Positions 16,934-25,857 of a stretch of 53,905 bases of DNA are shown piece after piece. Origin of the DNA: Terriglobia bacterium. GTDB lineage: Bacteria > Acidobacteriota > Terriglobia > Bryobacterales > UBA6623. Every line of letters starts with the position of its first letter. Position 1 is the stretch's first letter. The notes beneath the pieces are model-generated. The model saw nothing but the letters and a program-made list of their open reading frames with translations. It had not been told where the DNA came from and searched no databases. Where the stretch lies: assembly GCA_009838515.1 (NCBI GenBank), contig VXRL01000085.1:1-53905 (forward strand). Direction: 5' to 3'. A program made the position numbers and the translations under genes.

Positions 16934-17296
16934 CTAGGCGAGCTCGTCCCAGATCCCCGTGCGAAGCTCGCCTAGGCGGTGCTCAGCCGCATCGCGCACG
17001 TAAAGGTACTGATCCTCCTTGGCGACGCGCTCGAGTTCGGTCACGTCGGTCATGATCTTTACCGTCTTGCGGCGAATCTCCTCGTCATTCGATTCCCGCA
17101 TCAGGCGCGCATAGCAGCCTTGCTCCGGCTCGAGCGAGCGCAGCTTGGCGAAGGCCTCGTGTCGCACGAACCACTCGCCGTCGGCTACCACGATGTCTGC
17201 TAGCGTCTCAGGGTCCGCAATATCCCCGATGGCCTCTATCCGCACGTCGGCGTCGGAATGCCTCCATTTCGGGCGGAACAGGTTCAACAATCCCAT
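16934..17296 (-). CDS. Small HEAT-like repeat protein
   Basis: 120 residues, no signal sequence. It consists of short paired helices of the HEAT/PBS-lyase type (DADVRIEAIGDIADPETLADI, then WFVRHEAFAKLRSL, then YLYVRDAAEHRLGEL). Such proteins bind other proteins; the partner is unknown. It starts 30 bases after the stop of the sorbosone dehydrogenase-like gene on the same strand, so the two may share a transcript. Confidence 0.7.
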   Translation of the reverse strand: MGLLNLFRPKWRHSDADVRIEAIGDIADPETLADIVVADGEWFVRHEAFAKLRSLEPEQGCYARLMRESNDEEIRRKTVKIMTDVTELERVAKEDQYLYVRDAAEHRLGELRTGIWDELA

Positions 17297-17326
17297 TCTG
17301 GCGATCCAAGCAGGCCGGCGCTGCGG

Positions 17327-18520
17327 CTATTCGCCGTAGCTGATGCGCCAGATCTTTTGGCCGCCGTCATCGCTGACCAACATCGAGCCGTCCTTGAGTT
17401 GCAGCAGGCCGACGGGCCGACCCCAAACCTCCCTTTGGTCCTCGCCAAGCATCCAGCCGCCGAGGAAGTCCTGCGGTCCTGACTGAGGCCGCCCATCCTT
17501 GAACGGGATGAAGGTCACGCTGTAGCCCGTGCGCACCGAGCGGTTCCACGATCCGTGGAACGCCAGGAACAGGCCGCCCCGATACTTCTCTGGAAACTGC
17601 GTGCCGGTGTAGAAGAGGATATCGAGGACAGCGACATGCGCGCCCAGCAGCACGTCGGGGTATAGCGTCTTGGCCACCATGTCGGCACCCGCCCCGTCGT
17701 GGCGCGGCTCGGCGTGCGGCCCGTTGTATGCGTAAGGCCATCCGTAGAACTCGCCCTGCTTGACGTTGACCAAGTAGTCCTCGGCGAGATCATCGCCGAG
17801 GCCGTCACGTTCCTGCACAGCGGCCCAAATCTCCGAGGATCCGGGATGCCACCGCAGTCCGATGATGTTGCGCAGACCCTCCGCGAATGTCTCGTGGCCG
17901 CTGCCGTCAGGGTTGTAGCGGTGCAAGGCCGCGCGGACCGGATCCTCGCCGAGGGCGATGTTCGAGCCCGAACCGACCGTGACATACAGCTTGGAGTGGT
18001 CGTCGTTGAAGAGCAGCGAGCGCGTCCAGTGGCCCTTGCCGTGTCCCTCGTAGGAAATGATCTCCTCGCCATCCGCCGCCGTCATGGCATCGGCGTCATA
18101 GACGAAGCGCTTGACTGACGTCGGCTCGGCTACGTAGAGCCATTTCTCATGGAAGGCGAGGCCGTAGGGTCGATCTAGGTTCTCGATCAGCTTGCGCGTC
18201 GCGCCGTCGTGATGCACGTAGACTGTGCCGTCGGTAACATTGCGCGAGCCCGAGTCGCTGAATACCAGCTCGTCATTCGGGCCCAACAGCATGAAGCGCG
18301 GACGCTTGAAGTCGCCGGTGATGTATTCCTCGACCTTGAACCCTTGGGGAACTACCAGGCTGGCGCCGGAGGGGCGCTCGATCACGTTCGGGCGGTTGGT
18401 TGCCGACTCGGTGTGGAACGGGTCTGGCAGGCCCTCCCAGTTGACCGGCTTGTTCTCCTCCGCCGCAGCGAATGCCGCCAGCAATACAGCGGAAATGCAG
18501 AGAGTAATCCAGATGCGCAT
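17327..18520 (-). CDS. Exported PQQ-type sugar dehydrogenase, L-sorbosone dehydrogenase family
   Basis: 397 residues with a signal peptide (MRIWITLCISAVLLAAFAAA). The body is a six-bladed beta-propeller of the glucose/sorbosone dehydrogenase family, with family segments LDRPYGLAFHEKWLYVAEP, GLRNIIGLRWHPGSSEIW, FLAFHGSWNRS and MLVSDDGGQKIWRI. Family members oxidise sugars or aldehydes in the periplasm with PQQ as cofactor, though many homologues of this type have no proven substrate. No PQQ synthesis gene is seen in the window. It lies 93 bases downstream of the sulfatase gene on the same strand and may be part of that sugar-related transcript. Confidence 0.87.
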   Translation of the reverse strand: MRIWITLCISAVLLAAFAAAEENKPVNWEGLPDPFHTESATNRPNVIERPSGASLVVPQGFKVEEYITGDFKRPRFMLLGPNDELVFSDSGSRNVTDGTVYVHHDGATRKLIENLDRPYGLAFHEKWLYVAEPTSVKRFVYDADAMTAADGEEIISYEGHGKGHWTRSLLFNDDHSKLYVTVGSGSNIALGEDPVRAALHRYNPDGSGHETFAEGLRNIIGLRWHPGSSEIWAAVQERDGLGDDLAEDYLVNVKQGEFYGWPYAYNGPHAEPRHDGAGADMVAKTLYPDVLLGAHVAVLDILFYTGTQFPEKYRGGLFLAFHGSWNRSVRTGYSVTFIPFKDGRPQSGPQDFLGGWMLGEDQREVWGRPVGLLQLKDGSMLVSDDGGQKIWRISYGE

Positions 18521-18613
18521 GCCTAATAGCGTAGCCGATTCCCAGCCGCTCGGCGCGTAGTTTAGAGTCTGGGCGAGCCCGTGTTGCGCGCTGGACCGAC
18601 AGCGGCGCCTTGG

Positions 18614-20038
18614 TCAGCGCGGTACCGCTACCTCGTTCGTGCGACGGTCACTCGGCTGCTCAGGCCGTTCTGGCGCGTTCGTGGCGGGCAGCCAAGCGGC
18701 CATGTCCCGCTTCACCTCGGCGTAGAGCTCGTCCCCGGCCAGGTTGGTCCACTCCATCGCATCTGCCCGGTGGTCGTAGAGTTCCTCGCTGCCATCGGCA
18801 TATCGGATATAGCGGAAGTCCTCCGATCGCACGGCGTGGTTCAAGCGGCCGTGGGTCATGACAGCCGGCCTCCACGGCAATTCGGGGTTGCGCAACAGCG
18901 GGACCAGGCTCCGTCCGTCCAGCTTGCCGGCGGGGGCCAATCCGGCCAGCTCCAGCAGGGTCGGATAGAGATCCAGCAGACTCACCGGCCTCGGCGAGAT
19001 CGCCCCGTTGCGAGTGCCTTCCGGAAGGCCTGGCGCACCCGGCGGCACCGCGATCATCAGCGGCACGCGGGTGGCCTCTTCCCACAAGGCGAACTTGCGC
19101 CAATGGTGCTTCTCGCCTAGGTGCCACCCATGGTCGCCCCACAGCACGATGATGGTGTTGTCGGCATAGCCGCTTTCGTCGAGCGCGTCCAGCACCCTTC
19201 CGAGCATGTCATCGGCGAAGCTCATCGAGGCCAGATACCCCTGGACGGCGTGCTTCCACTGCCCGTGTTCGACCACACTGGCGTGATCGCGCTCGGGCCG
19301 GGCCATGCGCACGCCTGACTGCGGAACGTCAGCCAGGTCCGAGTTAAAGACCAGCGGCAGTTCGATACGTTCCAGCGGAAAGCGTCGGAAATAGTTGCCG
19401 GGGACATACCAAGGCAGATGCGGACGAAAGATGCCGCAGGCGAGGAAGAACGGTTTGGCGTGCGTTTCGCGTAGCTTGGCCGCCACCCATGCGGCCACCT
19501 TGGCATCGGACATCTCGCCAGTCGCTGCGTCCAGCGGCCCCCAGTCGAAATTGCCGGTTCCGGAAATCCCGTTCACCGGGCGCTTCGGGGGCAACGGATC
19601 GGCTTCCCGCTGCAAGCTCTTGGAAGGCCAGTATTCGTGCCACGAGGCCGGATCGGGATAGACCCCGTGGTAGATCTTCCCCGACCCTCCGGCCCAGTAT
19701 CCGTTCCGCATGAAGGCCTGCGGAAGGGTCTCCACGTCGGGCATGGCCGGACGCCAAGCTTGGTCGTTCTGGTAGACCCCCGAGCGATACGGAGCGACTC
19801 CGGTCATCAATGCTGCTCGGGACGGGTTACAGGCTGGCGCCGCCGTATAGGCGCGGCTGAACAGCGTTGAGCGTCGTGCCAAGCGCGCAAAATTGGGCGT
19901 GTTGGCCTGCGGATGACCGCCCATCGGCTCGATCCAATCATTGAGGTCGTCGACCGCAATAAACAGCACGTTGGGAGCGTCCGCCCTGGCCGCGACTGCA
20001 GCAGTGAGGAGCGCAAAGAGGAGGGCGAGTTGTCGCAT
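18614..20038 (-). CDS. Exported sulfatase, iduronate-2-sulfatase-like
   Basis: 474 residues with a signal peptide. The active-site signature is ACNPSRAALMTG: Cys70 is the residue converted to formylglycine and Arg74 completes the CxPSR motif. Asp30/Asp31 (IAVDDLNDW) and the later GDHGWHLGEK segment supply the calcium ligands. The layout matches the iduronate-2-sulfatase branch, which removes sulfate from polysaccharides. A formylglycine-generating enzyme must be encoded elsewhere. The ATG shares one base with the stop of the symporter gene (TGATG), so sulfatase and symporter are translated together; the pair probably handles release and uptake of a desulfated sugar. Confidence 0.95.
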   Translation of the reverse strand: MRQLALLFALLTAAVAARADAPNVLFIAVDDLNDWIEPMGGHPQANTPNFARLARRSTLFSRAYTAAPACNPSRAALMTGVAPYRSGVYQNDQAWRPAMPDVETLPQAFMRNGYWAGGSGKIYHGVYPDPASWHEYWPSKSLQREADPLPPKRPVNGISGTGNFDWGPLDAATGEMSDAKVAAWVAAKLRETHAKPFFLACGIFRPHLPWYVPGNYFRRFPLERIELPLVFNSDLADVPQSGVRMARPERDHASVVEHGQWKHAVQGYLASMSFADDMLGRVLDALDESGYADNTIIVLWGDHGWHLGEKHHWRKFALWEEATRVPLMIAVPPGAPGLPEGTRNGAISPRPVSLLDLYPTLLELAGLAPAGKLDGRSLVPLLRNPELPWRPAVMTHGRLNHAVRSEDFRYIRYADGSEELYDHRADAMEWTNLAGDELYAEVKRDMAAWLPATNAPERPEQPSDRRTNEVAVPR

Positions 20039-21744
20039 CAGATCCTTCCTTCGGGCATCTCGTCGCTACGCGCGACACCCGCACCGCCACCGGGAGCGGA
20101 AATGAACAAGGCTGCCAGTATGGTAGCCAAGCAGCCGAGCGGGTTGAGCCAGAGGAACGCCAGGCCCGGAAACGCCAGCTTGGTCAGCCAGACCGCGAGG
20201 AGCCCGAACGCCGTGCCCCAGAACGCTCCGTTCGCCGTGACGCGCTTGAACAGGAAGGCAACGGCGAAGACACCCAGCATCGGCCCGTAGAACAGCGATC
20301 CCACGAAGTTGACGGCCTCGATCAGCGAGCCCAGCCTACCCCCGAAGCTCGCGAAGATCGCCGCGTAGGCGGCCCACCCCAGGGTTGCCCAGCGCAGGGC
20401 CCGGCGGGTGCCCCGCTCGCCCGCATTTGGCCGAACGTAGCGGGCGTAGTGGTCCACGATCGTGGACGTCGCGAGGGAGTTGAGCTCCGACGAGATGGTA
20501 GACATGGCCGCCGCGAAGACCCCAGCCATGATCAGCCCGATCAGTCCCTTCGGCAAGTAGCCGAGAACAAAGGTGAGGAAGACATAGTTGGTGTCGTTGT
20601 AGGTTCCCGGGCCGCTCTCCTCCTCGACGAGCGCGATGGCCTCGCTACGGACGCCCTGCAGGCGCTGGTTAGCAATGGCGAACGCATCGCGCTCAGTCGG
20701 GGCGCCCCCGCTGGCAACAAAACGGTCCGCGCTGCTGCGGCGCTGCTGGAACGCTTGCTCGAAGCGGGCGTCCACTTGGCGAAGCTCCTCCGAGTGCGTC
20801 TGCTCGAGTCGCGCTCGTTCAGCCGGGTGAAACAGCAGCGGCGGCGGTTCGTACAGGAAGAAGGCGAAGACCAAGACGCCGGTCAGCAAGATGAAGGCTT
20901 GCAGCGGGACTTTAAGCATCGCGTTGAATAGCAGACTGATCCGGCTGTGATACAAAGACTTCGCGGTGAGGTAGCGCTGGACCTGAGACTGGTCCGTGCC
21001 GAAATATGCCAAGGACAGGAACGTGGCTCCTATCAGTCCGGACCACAGCGTGTAGCGGCTGTTCCAATCGAACGCAGTGTCCACGGCCTCGAGCTTGCCC
21101 ACGGTGCCGGCGAGTGCCAGGGCATCACGAAACGACACGGACTCCGGCAAGCCGGTCCACGCAAACCAGAAGGCGACTGCGATGCCGGCGAACATCACGC
21201 CCATTTGCACAGCGTCGGCCCACATCACCGCCCGGATTCCGCCCAACACGGTATAGCTCGCCACGACTACGACAGTAATCAGGATGGTCGGCGCTTCCGG
21301 GATGCCCAGAATTACCGAAAGAGCCACCGCCGGGGCATAAACTGCCAGACCAACGCCCAGGCCGCGCTGGACGAGGAACACCCCGCTGGCCAACCTGCGG
21401 GTCTTTGCGTCGAAGCGACGCTCGAGGTATTCGTATGCGGTCTGCACCCCGCTGCGATGGAACGCCGGCGCAGCGAACGCCGCGATCAGCACCATCGCAA
21501 TCGGAAGTCCGAAGTAGAACTGCACAAAGCGCATGCCGTCGGTGTATCCCTGGCTGGTCGTTCCGATAAAGGTGATCGCGCTGGCCTGGGTCGCCATGAT
21601 CGACAGGCCGATCACCCACCAGCGCATCTGTTTTCCGGCGGAGACGTAGGCGTGGACAGACTGATCGCCGCGCGAACGTCTCAGGCTAAAGACCAGGATT
21701 GCCGCTAGAGACGCGATTAGGACGGACCAATCGAGCGCGCTCAT
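20038..21744 (-). CDS. Sodium:solute symporter (SSS family)
   Basis: 568 residues with about thirteen or more membrane segments. GGIRAVMWADAVQMGVM is the SSS motif around segments 5-6, and the LeuT-fold core is complete (VLGYLPKGLIGLIMAGVFAAAMSTISSELNSLA). A soluble charged insert of about 80 residues (about 305-390, rich in Glu and Arg) is longer than in typical members of the sugar/pantothenate branch, but such inserts occur in environmental homologues. It imports a solute, probably a sugar or acid, with sodium. It begins inside the end of a tiny upstream gene (ATGA) and ends on the first base of the sulfatase ATG, so all three are one operon. Confidence 0.94.
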   Translation of the reverse strand: MSALDWSVLIASLAAILVFSLRRSRGDQSVHAYVSAGKQMRWWVIGLSIMATQASAITFIGTTSQGYTDGMRFVQFYFGLPIAMVLIAAFAAPAFHRSGVQTAYEYLERRFDAKTRRLASGVFLVQRGLGVGLAVYAPAVALSVILGIPEAPTILITVVVVASYTVLGGIRAVMWADAVQMGVMFAGIAVAFWFAWTGLPESVSFRDALALAGTVGKLEAVDTAFDWNSRYTLWSGLIGATFLSLAYFGTDQSQVQRYLTAKSLYHSRISLLFNAMLKVPLQAFILLTGVLVFAFFLYEPPPLLFHPAERARLEQTHSEELRQVDARFEQAFQQRRSSADRFVASGGAPTERDAFAIANQRLQGVRSEAIALVEEESGPGTYNDTNYVFLTFVLGYLPKGLIGLIMAGVFAAAMSTISSELNSLATSTIVDHYARYVRPNAGERGTRRALRWATLGWAAYAAIFASFGGRLGSLIEAVNFVGSLFYGPMLGVFAVAFLFKRVTANGAFWGTAFGLLAVWLTKLAFPGLAFLWLNPLGCLATILAALFISAPGGGAGVARSDEMPEGRI

Positions 21745-21914
21745 GAGGCTTGACCTAGGAATCGGGTGACGGCCCAGAGGCCCACGATCCAGAACGCTAG
21801 GTGGGCCAGCACGAGAACGTAGATCCGGTTCCAGTTGCGAGCGTCCGCCGGGGCGCTCGCAGCGTCAGACTCGCGCGGGTGCGAGGTATCTTGCAAGCGT
21901 TCTATCTTACCCAT
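21741..21914 (-). CDS. 57-residue single-span membrane protein, likely symporter accessory subunit
   Basis: ATG at 21914 to TGA at 21741, 57 residues. The first 28 residues are polar; then NWNRIYVLVLAHLAFWIVGLW gives one membrane span near 30-49 and a short Arg-containing cytoplasmic or periplasmic end. The stop overlaps the symporter ATG (ATGA), a hallmark of translational coupling. Several SSS symporters, such as the DUF4212/ActP-type and small-accessory types, have a small membrane partner directly upstream. The WN/IY start of the span followed by a Trp-rich end resembles such partners. Function is inferred from position and topology. It is too short for usual gene-length cut-offs and would be missed by many callers. 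Confidence 0.8.
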   Translation of the reverse strand: MGKIERLQDTSHPRESDAASAPADARNWNRIYVLVLAHLAFWIVGLWAVTRFLGQAS

Positions 21915-21980
21915 CGCGTGATCCGGATATCGCGCACGCCCGTCGTCAGATGGGGGCCCCGATCTTCCCCGGAGCGGCAG

Positions 21981-21996
21981 TGCCCGCGCGCGGGCA
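21981..21996. repeat. Perfect 16-base palindrome upstream of the symporter operon
   Basis: TGCCCGCGCGCGGGCA reads the same on both strands. It lies 67 bases upstream of the 57-residue gene and 86 bases past the stop of the upstream TPR gene. It could be an operator, or the stem of a terminator-like hairpin without a T run. Confidence 0.45.
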
Positions 21997-22082
21997 GCAT
22001 GGCGAGCTTGATAGCCGCGATGTGCCTAGTTCCCACCGAGACGCTTCGGGGCGGGGTGGAAAGCTGCTTGTTCCCCTGACGG

Positions 22083-22883
22083 TTAGGGGGTACTCGGATT
22101 GCCAGCCGAAGCTATGGTTTCCGGAAACGCGATCCTCTGGAATTCCGGTATCTCGTGCATCGCTTTAAACGCGGGGTCGGATGCCACCTTGCGAGGCCCG
22201 CCGAAACCCTCCTCGAGTGCTTTGCGGATGTAGAGGATCGACCTGTCCCAAAGCTGCGCACCCGCGTAGGCTTTGGCCATGAAGTAGTAGTATTTGCCCG
22301 GGTTGCCGACCGAGCGCTCCTGTAGCATCGTTCCGAATGTCCCCTTCGTTTCGAACACGTTCGGGTCTAGGTCTAGGGCCTTTAGGTATGACTGCGAAGC
22401 GAGCTTGAACTTCCGCCTGGCGAAGTACGAGGTGCCGAGGTTGCTGTGGATCGAGGCCGAATAGGGCGAGACCTTCAACGCTCGCTTGTACGCGCGGATG
22501 GCCTTGCCATAGTTCCTCTGCGCGTGATGGACCGTGCCGAGGTTGTTGAGTGCCTGGCTATAGGTCTTGTCCACGCGCCAGGCACGCTCGTATTGCCTCC
22601 GGGCATTGCCGAGCATCAGTAGCTGATGGTAGGAAATGCCGAGCTTGTTGATCAGTTTGGCCGAGTCCGGTTCGAATTGGAGCGCCTCCTTGTAGGTGTC
22701 GCCCGCCTCCCGATACATCTTGCGGGCCATGTATATGTCGCCGCGCCGCTCCGGGCTGAGTTCCCGGGCCGTCGGATTGACCAAGGGACCTTCCTTGGTG
22801 CGGTCGATCAATTGCGCCTGCCCCGAAGCGGCAAGCACGACGACACCTAGAGCCAGCACCCGCGACCGCACTCTGCCCGACAT
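22083..22883 (-). CDS. Exported TPR-repeat protein
   Basis: 266 residues with a signal peptide (cleavage near VLAASGQAQ). At least three full TPR units follow, near residues 50-160 (for example AGDTYKEALQFEPDSAKLINKL, YERAWRVDKTYSQALNNLG, RAYKRALKVSPYSASIHSNLG and SQSYLKALDLDPNVFETKG), in classical 34-residue spacing. The C-terminal third is helical and lacks repeats. TPR arrays bind partner proteins; the partner is unknown. The gene starts 78 bases after rsmA on the same strand, so read-through from rsmA is possible. Confidence 0.85.
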   Translation of the reverse strand: MSGRVRSRVLALGVVVLAASGQAQLIDRTKEGPLVNPTARELSPERRGDIYMARKMYREAGDTYKEALQFEPDSAKLINKLGISYHQLLMLGNARRQYERAWRVDKTYSQALNNLGTVHHAQRNYGKAIRAYKRALKVSPYSASIHSNLGTSYFARRKFKLASQSYLKALDLDPNVFETKGTFGTMLQERSVGNPGKYYYFMAKAYAGAQLWDRSILYIRKALEEGFGGPRKVASDPAFKAMHEIPEFQRIAFPETIASAGNPSTP

Positions 22884-22961
22884 CGCTTTACCGAAACTTT
22901 ATTGAAGCACATCATTGCCGGATTGCAAGGCAAAACTGGGGGAATCGCGCCGATCACCCCC

Positions 22962-23723
22962 TCAGGGGCCTTCGAGTCGCTCCCACATCTCTCTCAGCTC
23001 GCTGAGCGAGAGCTGTTGCGCGCGCATCCCCGCGCACGGATCGGCATTCAAGCGCGGCAGCGGATAGTGCGCTGCCAAGTTGTTCTTCAACATCTTGCGG
23101 GGATGCCGGAAGCAAGCGCTCAAGAAAGCTAGCAGGCCTGCGGCCGGCGGCTCGCCGGCAATGTCGAAGCGCACGACCGCAGAGTGGACGGCGGGCGGTG
23201 GCTCGAATGCATCCGGCGGAACCCGGAAGAGCTTTTCGGGGCTGCTCTGCAACTGACAAAAACAGCTTAGAAAGCCGAAAGAACGGCTGCCGCCGCTCGC
23301 CACCACGCGGTCCGCCACTTCTTCCTGCATCAGGAACGTCGCGGAGCGGAACTCATGCCGCGCGGCGAGCACCTTTCGCAGGATCGGAGATGTGATGTAG
23401 TACGGCAGGTTTCCCACGACCACAGCCCGCCCGGGTGATGACTCCGACAGGATGTCTGGCAAGCTCACTTGGAGGATGTCCGCCGCGATCACGGTGAGCC
23501 CTTGGGGGTCGCCGCACCGTCGCGGCAGATCCTCGGCGAGTCCTGCGTCCAGTTCTACCGCTAGAACTTGGCGGGCGATTTGAAGCAGGTGCCTGGTGAG
23601 CGCTCCCCTGCCGGGGCCCACCTCGACCACTGTGTCGTCCGGCGCGACCGCAGCGGAGGCCATCCGAGCGAGAACGTCCTCGTCTCGGAGGAAGTGCTGG
23701 CCGAGCTTGGCCCCAGCGTGCAT
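22962..23723 (-). CDS. rsmA: 16S rRNA dimethyladenosine transferase
   Basis: 253 residues, slightly short of the usual 260-275. The opening AKLGQHFLRDEDVLARM, the SAM-binding EVGPGRGALT at 34-43 and the catalytic NLPYYIT at 105-111 are the defining KsgA/RsmA motifs. The enzyme dimethylates two adjacent adenines in helix 45 of 16S rRNA late in small-subunit assembly. The start is ATG at 23723. It is divergent from tig with 114 bases between. Confidence 0.97.
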   Translation of the reverse strand: MHAGAKLGQHFLRDEDVLARMASAAVAPDDTVVEVGPGRGALTRHLLQIARQVLAVELDAGLAEDLPRRCGDPQGLTVIAADILQVSLPDILSESSPGRAVVVGNLPYYITSPILRKVLAARHEFRSATFLMQEEVADRVVASGGSRSFGFLSCFCQLQSSPEKLFRVPPDAFEPPPAVHSAVVRFDIAGEPPAAGLLAFLSACFRHPRKMLKNNLAAHYPLPRLNADPCAGMRAQQLSLSELREMWERLEGP

Positions 23724-23837
23724 CGGTTCGAGTGTAGCGAGACGTCAGCGACTCCCCGAACCGTCACGGGGCTCTGCTATAGACTGGAGGTACACGCGGG
23801 GCCTCCTATGTGCCGCCGCCGATAGGTGAAGTAGGTC

Positions 23838-25166
23838 TTGGAAAGCGGAGCTGAGCAGAAGGATCCCTGCGCGCGCACCGTGACTGTCGAGATCCCTTGG
23901 GACGTGGTCGAAAAGGAGCGTAGAGACTACGTAAAGCAAGCCCGACAGTCGGTGACCGTGCCGGGTTTTCGCAAGGGCCGAGCCCCAGAGGTCGTGCTGT
24001 ACCGGTATTTCGAGAAGGAGATCTCGGTCGTCCTGACAGAGCGACTGGCGCCCGGATTTCTCAGCAAGAAGATCGGCTCCATGGACCAGAAGCTCGCTGC
24101 CGGTCCGTACATTACCGACTTTCGCTTCGTCGAGGGCCGGCCGTTCGAGGTCGACGCCCAGTATGAAGTCTTCCCCCGCTTCGAGCTTGGCGAGTACAGG
24201 GACTTGAAGGTCGTTCACGAAGCGGAAGCCGTCACCGACGAACGCGTGGACGCAGAACTTGGGCGCCTTCGCGAGCAGCACGCGTCTGTGCGGACGCTGG
24301 ACCCGCGGCCGGTCCAGGACAAGGACGTGCTGCGCGTCACGTTCAGCGCAGTCGAGCATGGGCCAGAGCTGCCGTTCTTCGGCCAAGAACTGACATGCGA
24401 TCTCTCCCGCGATCAAAGCCCCGGCGGCCTGCCGTTCACCCGCGAGCTCCCTGGGCTCGAGCCCGGAGAAGAGACCGAGATTTCCTGCCAGTGCCCTGAC
24501 GACTACCCGGACCCTGAAATCGCTGGCAAGACCGTCGAGTGCAAGGCCACCGTGCATTCGATCCTCGAAGTGGATCTTCCGGAGCTTGACGACGAGTTCG
24601 CCAAGGATGTCAACGGAAACCACGAAACTTTGGACGACTTGAAGGGAGCGGTCCGCAAGGAGCTCGAGACGCGCGCCGATCTCCAAGCGCGCGCGGCGAC
24701 CGAGTTCGAAGTGATGAACCAGCTCGCGACCTCGCATCAGATCGACGTGCCGAGGCAGCACTTGCGAGAGCGGCTCCAACGACTCGCCGAAAGAATGGAG
24801 GGGCGCGAAGGCACCCCCGAGCAGCCAAGCCTGACGCCGCTCAATGTCGCGCAGGAGGCGATGGCCGTGTGCGCCGAACAAGTGCTCGACCGCATCGCAG
24901 ACGTTGAGGATATCGACCTCAGTCATCAAGAGATTCAAGACTTCGTCAATCGATTTGCGGAATCGGAGCAGCTGACTCCGGAACGCGCTCGGGACAAGAT
25001 GGAGGAGTCCGGCATCTTAGCCTCGATGTGCACTCGCGGACGTCGTTCCAAGGCGATGCAACTGGTCATCGATTCCGGGGCGCCGTTCGAGGAGCCGGAG
25101 CCGCGGGATTCCGACGGGCCTGAAGAGCGGCCGGAGCCGGCTGCAGACTCTTCTGGGGACGAGTAG
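23838..25166 (+). CDS. tig: Trigger factor (ribosome-bound chaperone and prolyl isomerase)
   Basis: 442 residues from a TTG start at 23838; a stop codon lies six bases upstream in frame and no ATG or GTG gives a better fit, since the first 20 residues are needed to match the family N-terminus. The ribosome-binding signature GFRKGRAP is at 43-50. An FKBP-like prolyl isomerase domain follows (about 155-245, with DKDVLRVTF and the flap near DYPDPEIAGKTVECKATV), then the helical C-terminal substrate cradle and an acidic Glu/Pro-rich tail. It binds nascent chains at the ribosomal exit. The gene is followed by clpP after nine bases, the classical tig-clp order. Confidence 0.97.
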   Translation: MESGAEQKDPCARTVTVEIPWDVVEKERRDYVKQARQSVTVPGFRKGRAPEVVLYRYFEKEISVVLTERLAPGFLSKKIGSMDQKLAAGPYITDFRFVEGRPFEVDAQYEVFPRFELGEYRDLKVVHEAEAVTDERVDAELGRLREQHASVRTLDPRPVQDKDVLRVTFSAVEHGPELPFFGQELTCDLSRDQSPGGLPFTRELPGLEPGEETEISCQCPDDYPDPEIAGKTVECKATVHSILEVDLPELDDEFAKDVNGNHETLDDLKGAVRKELETRADLQARAATEFEVMNQLATSHQIDVPRQHLRERLQRLAERMEGREGTPEQPSLTPLNVAQEAMAVCAEQVLDRIADVEDIDLSHQEIQDFVNRFAESEQLTPERARDKMEESGILASMCTRGRRSKAMQLVIDSGAPFEEPEPRDSDGPEERPEPAADSSGDE

Positions 25167-25175
25167 GGAGCGCTC

Positions 25176-25784
25176 ATGTCAGAAGTTGTGGAACCGAGAG
25201 CGAATCTCGTCCCGATGGTGGTCGAGCAGACCAGCCGCGGCGAGCGCGCCTACGACATCTTCTCGCGCCTGCTGAGAGACAACATCATCTTTGTCGGGTA
25301 TCCGATAGACGACGCGATCGCCAACCTGATCACTGCGCAGCTGCTGTTCTTGGAGGCCGAGAACCCCGAGCGCGACATCTGGCTCTACATCAATTCTCCC
25401 GGCGGCTCGATCACCGCCGGCATGGCCATTTACGACACGATGCAGTTCGTCAAGCCCGACATCACCACGGTGTGCATCGGCCAGGCCGCATCGATGGCGG
25501 CGGTGTTGATGGCGGCCGGGGCGAAGGGCAAGCGGTTCGCCTTGCCCAACTCGCGCTTCCTGCTGCACCAGCCTTCGCTATCCGGACTGGCCGGCCAAGC
25601 TACCGATATCGACATCCAAGCACGCGAAATCCTGCGCATGCGCGAGAACCTCAACGCGTTGCTGGCTGGTCACACGGGCCAAGACGTCAAGCAGATCGAG
25701 CGGGACGTAGAGCGGGACTTCATCCTAGACGCCAAGCAGGCCAAAGAGTATGGTCTGGTCGACCAAATCATCGCCAAAAAGTAA
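25176..25784 (+). CDS. clpP: ATP-dependent Clp protease proteolytic subunit
   Basis: 202 residues, normal ClpP size. The catalytic triad is intact: Ser106 (GQAASMAAV), His131 (FLLHQP) and Asp181 (ERDVERDF). An AGGGAG site lies five bases before the ATG. In most bacteria clpX follows tig-clpP, but here a quinone oxidoreductase gene does, so clpX is elsewhere. ClpP forms the 14-subunit barrel that degrades proteins fed by ClpX or other unfoldases. Confidence 0.98.
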   Translation: MSEVVEPRANLVPMVVEQTSRGERAYDIFSRLLRDNIIFVGYPIDDAIANLITAQLLFLEAENPERDIWLYINSPGGSITAGMAIYDTMQFVKPDITTVCIGQAASMAAVLMAAGAKGKRFALPNSRFLLHQPSLSGLAGQATDIDIQAREILRMRENLNALLAGHTGQDVKQIERDVERDFILDAKQAKEYGLVDQIIAKK

Positions 25785-25857
25785 CGACTAGACGCGCCCG
25801 GGACCGGCGCCACGGGCCCCGCCGATCGCCGTTTGGTCTTCTGGTACGCTACAGCGC

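Noticed and set aside
23745..24938. 397-residue minus-strand frame opposite tig
   Set aside because: Antisense shadow; trigger factor on the plus strand has full family signatures.
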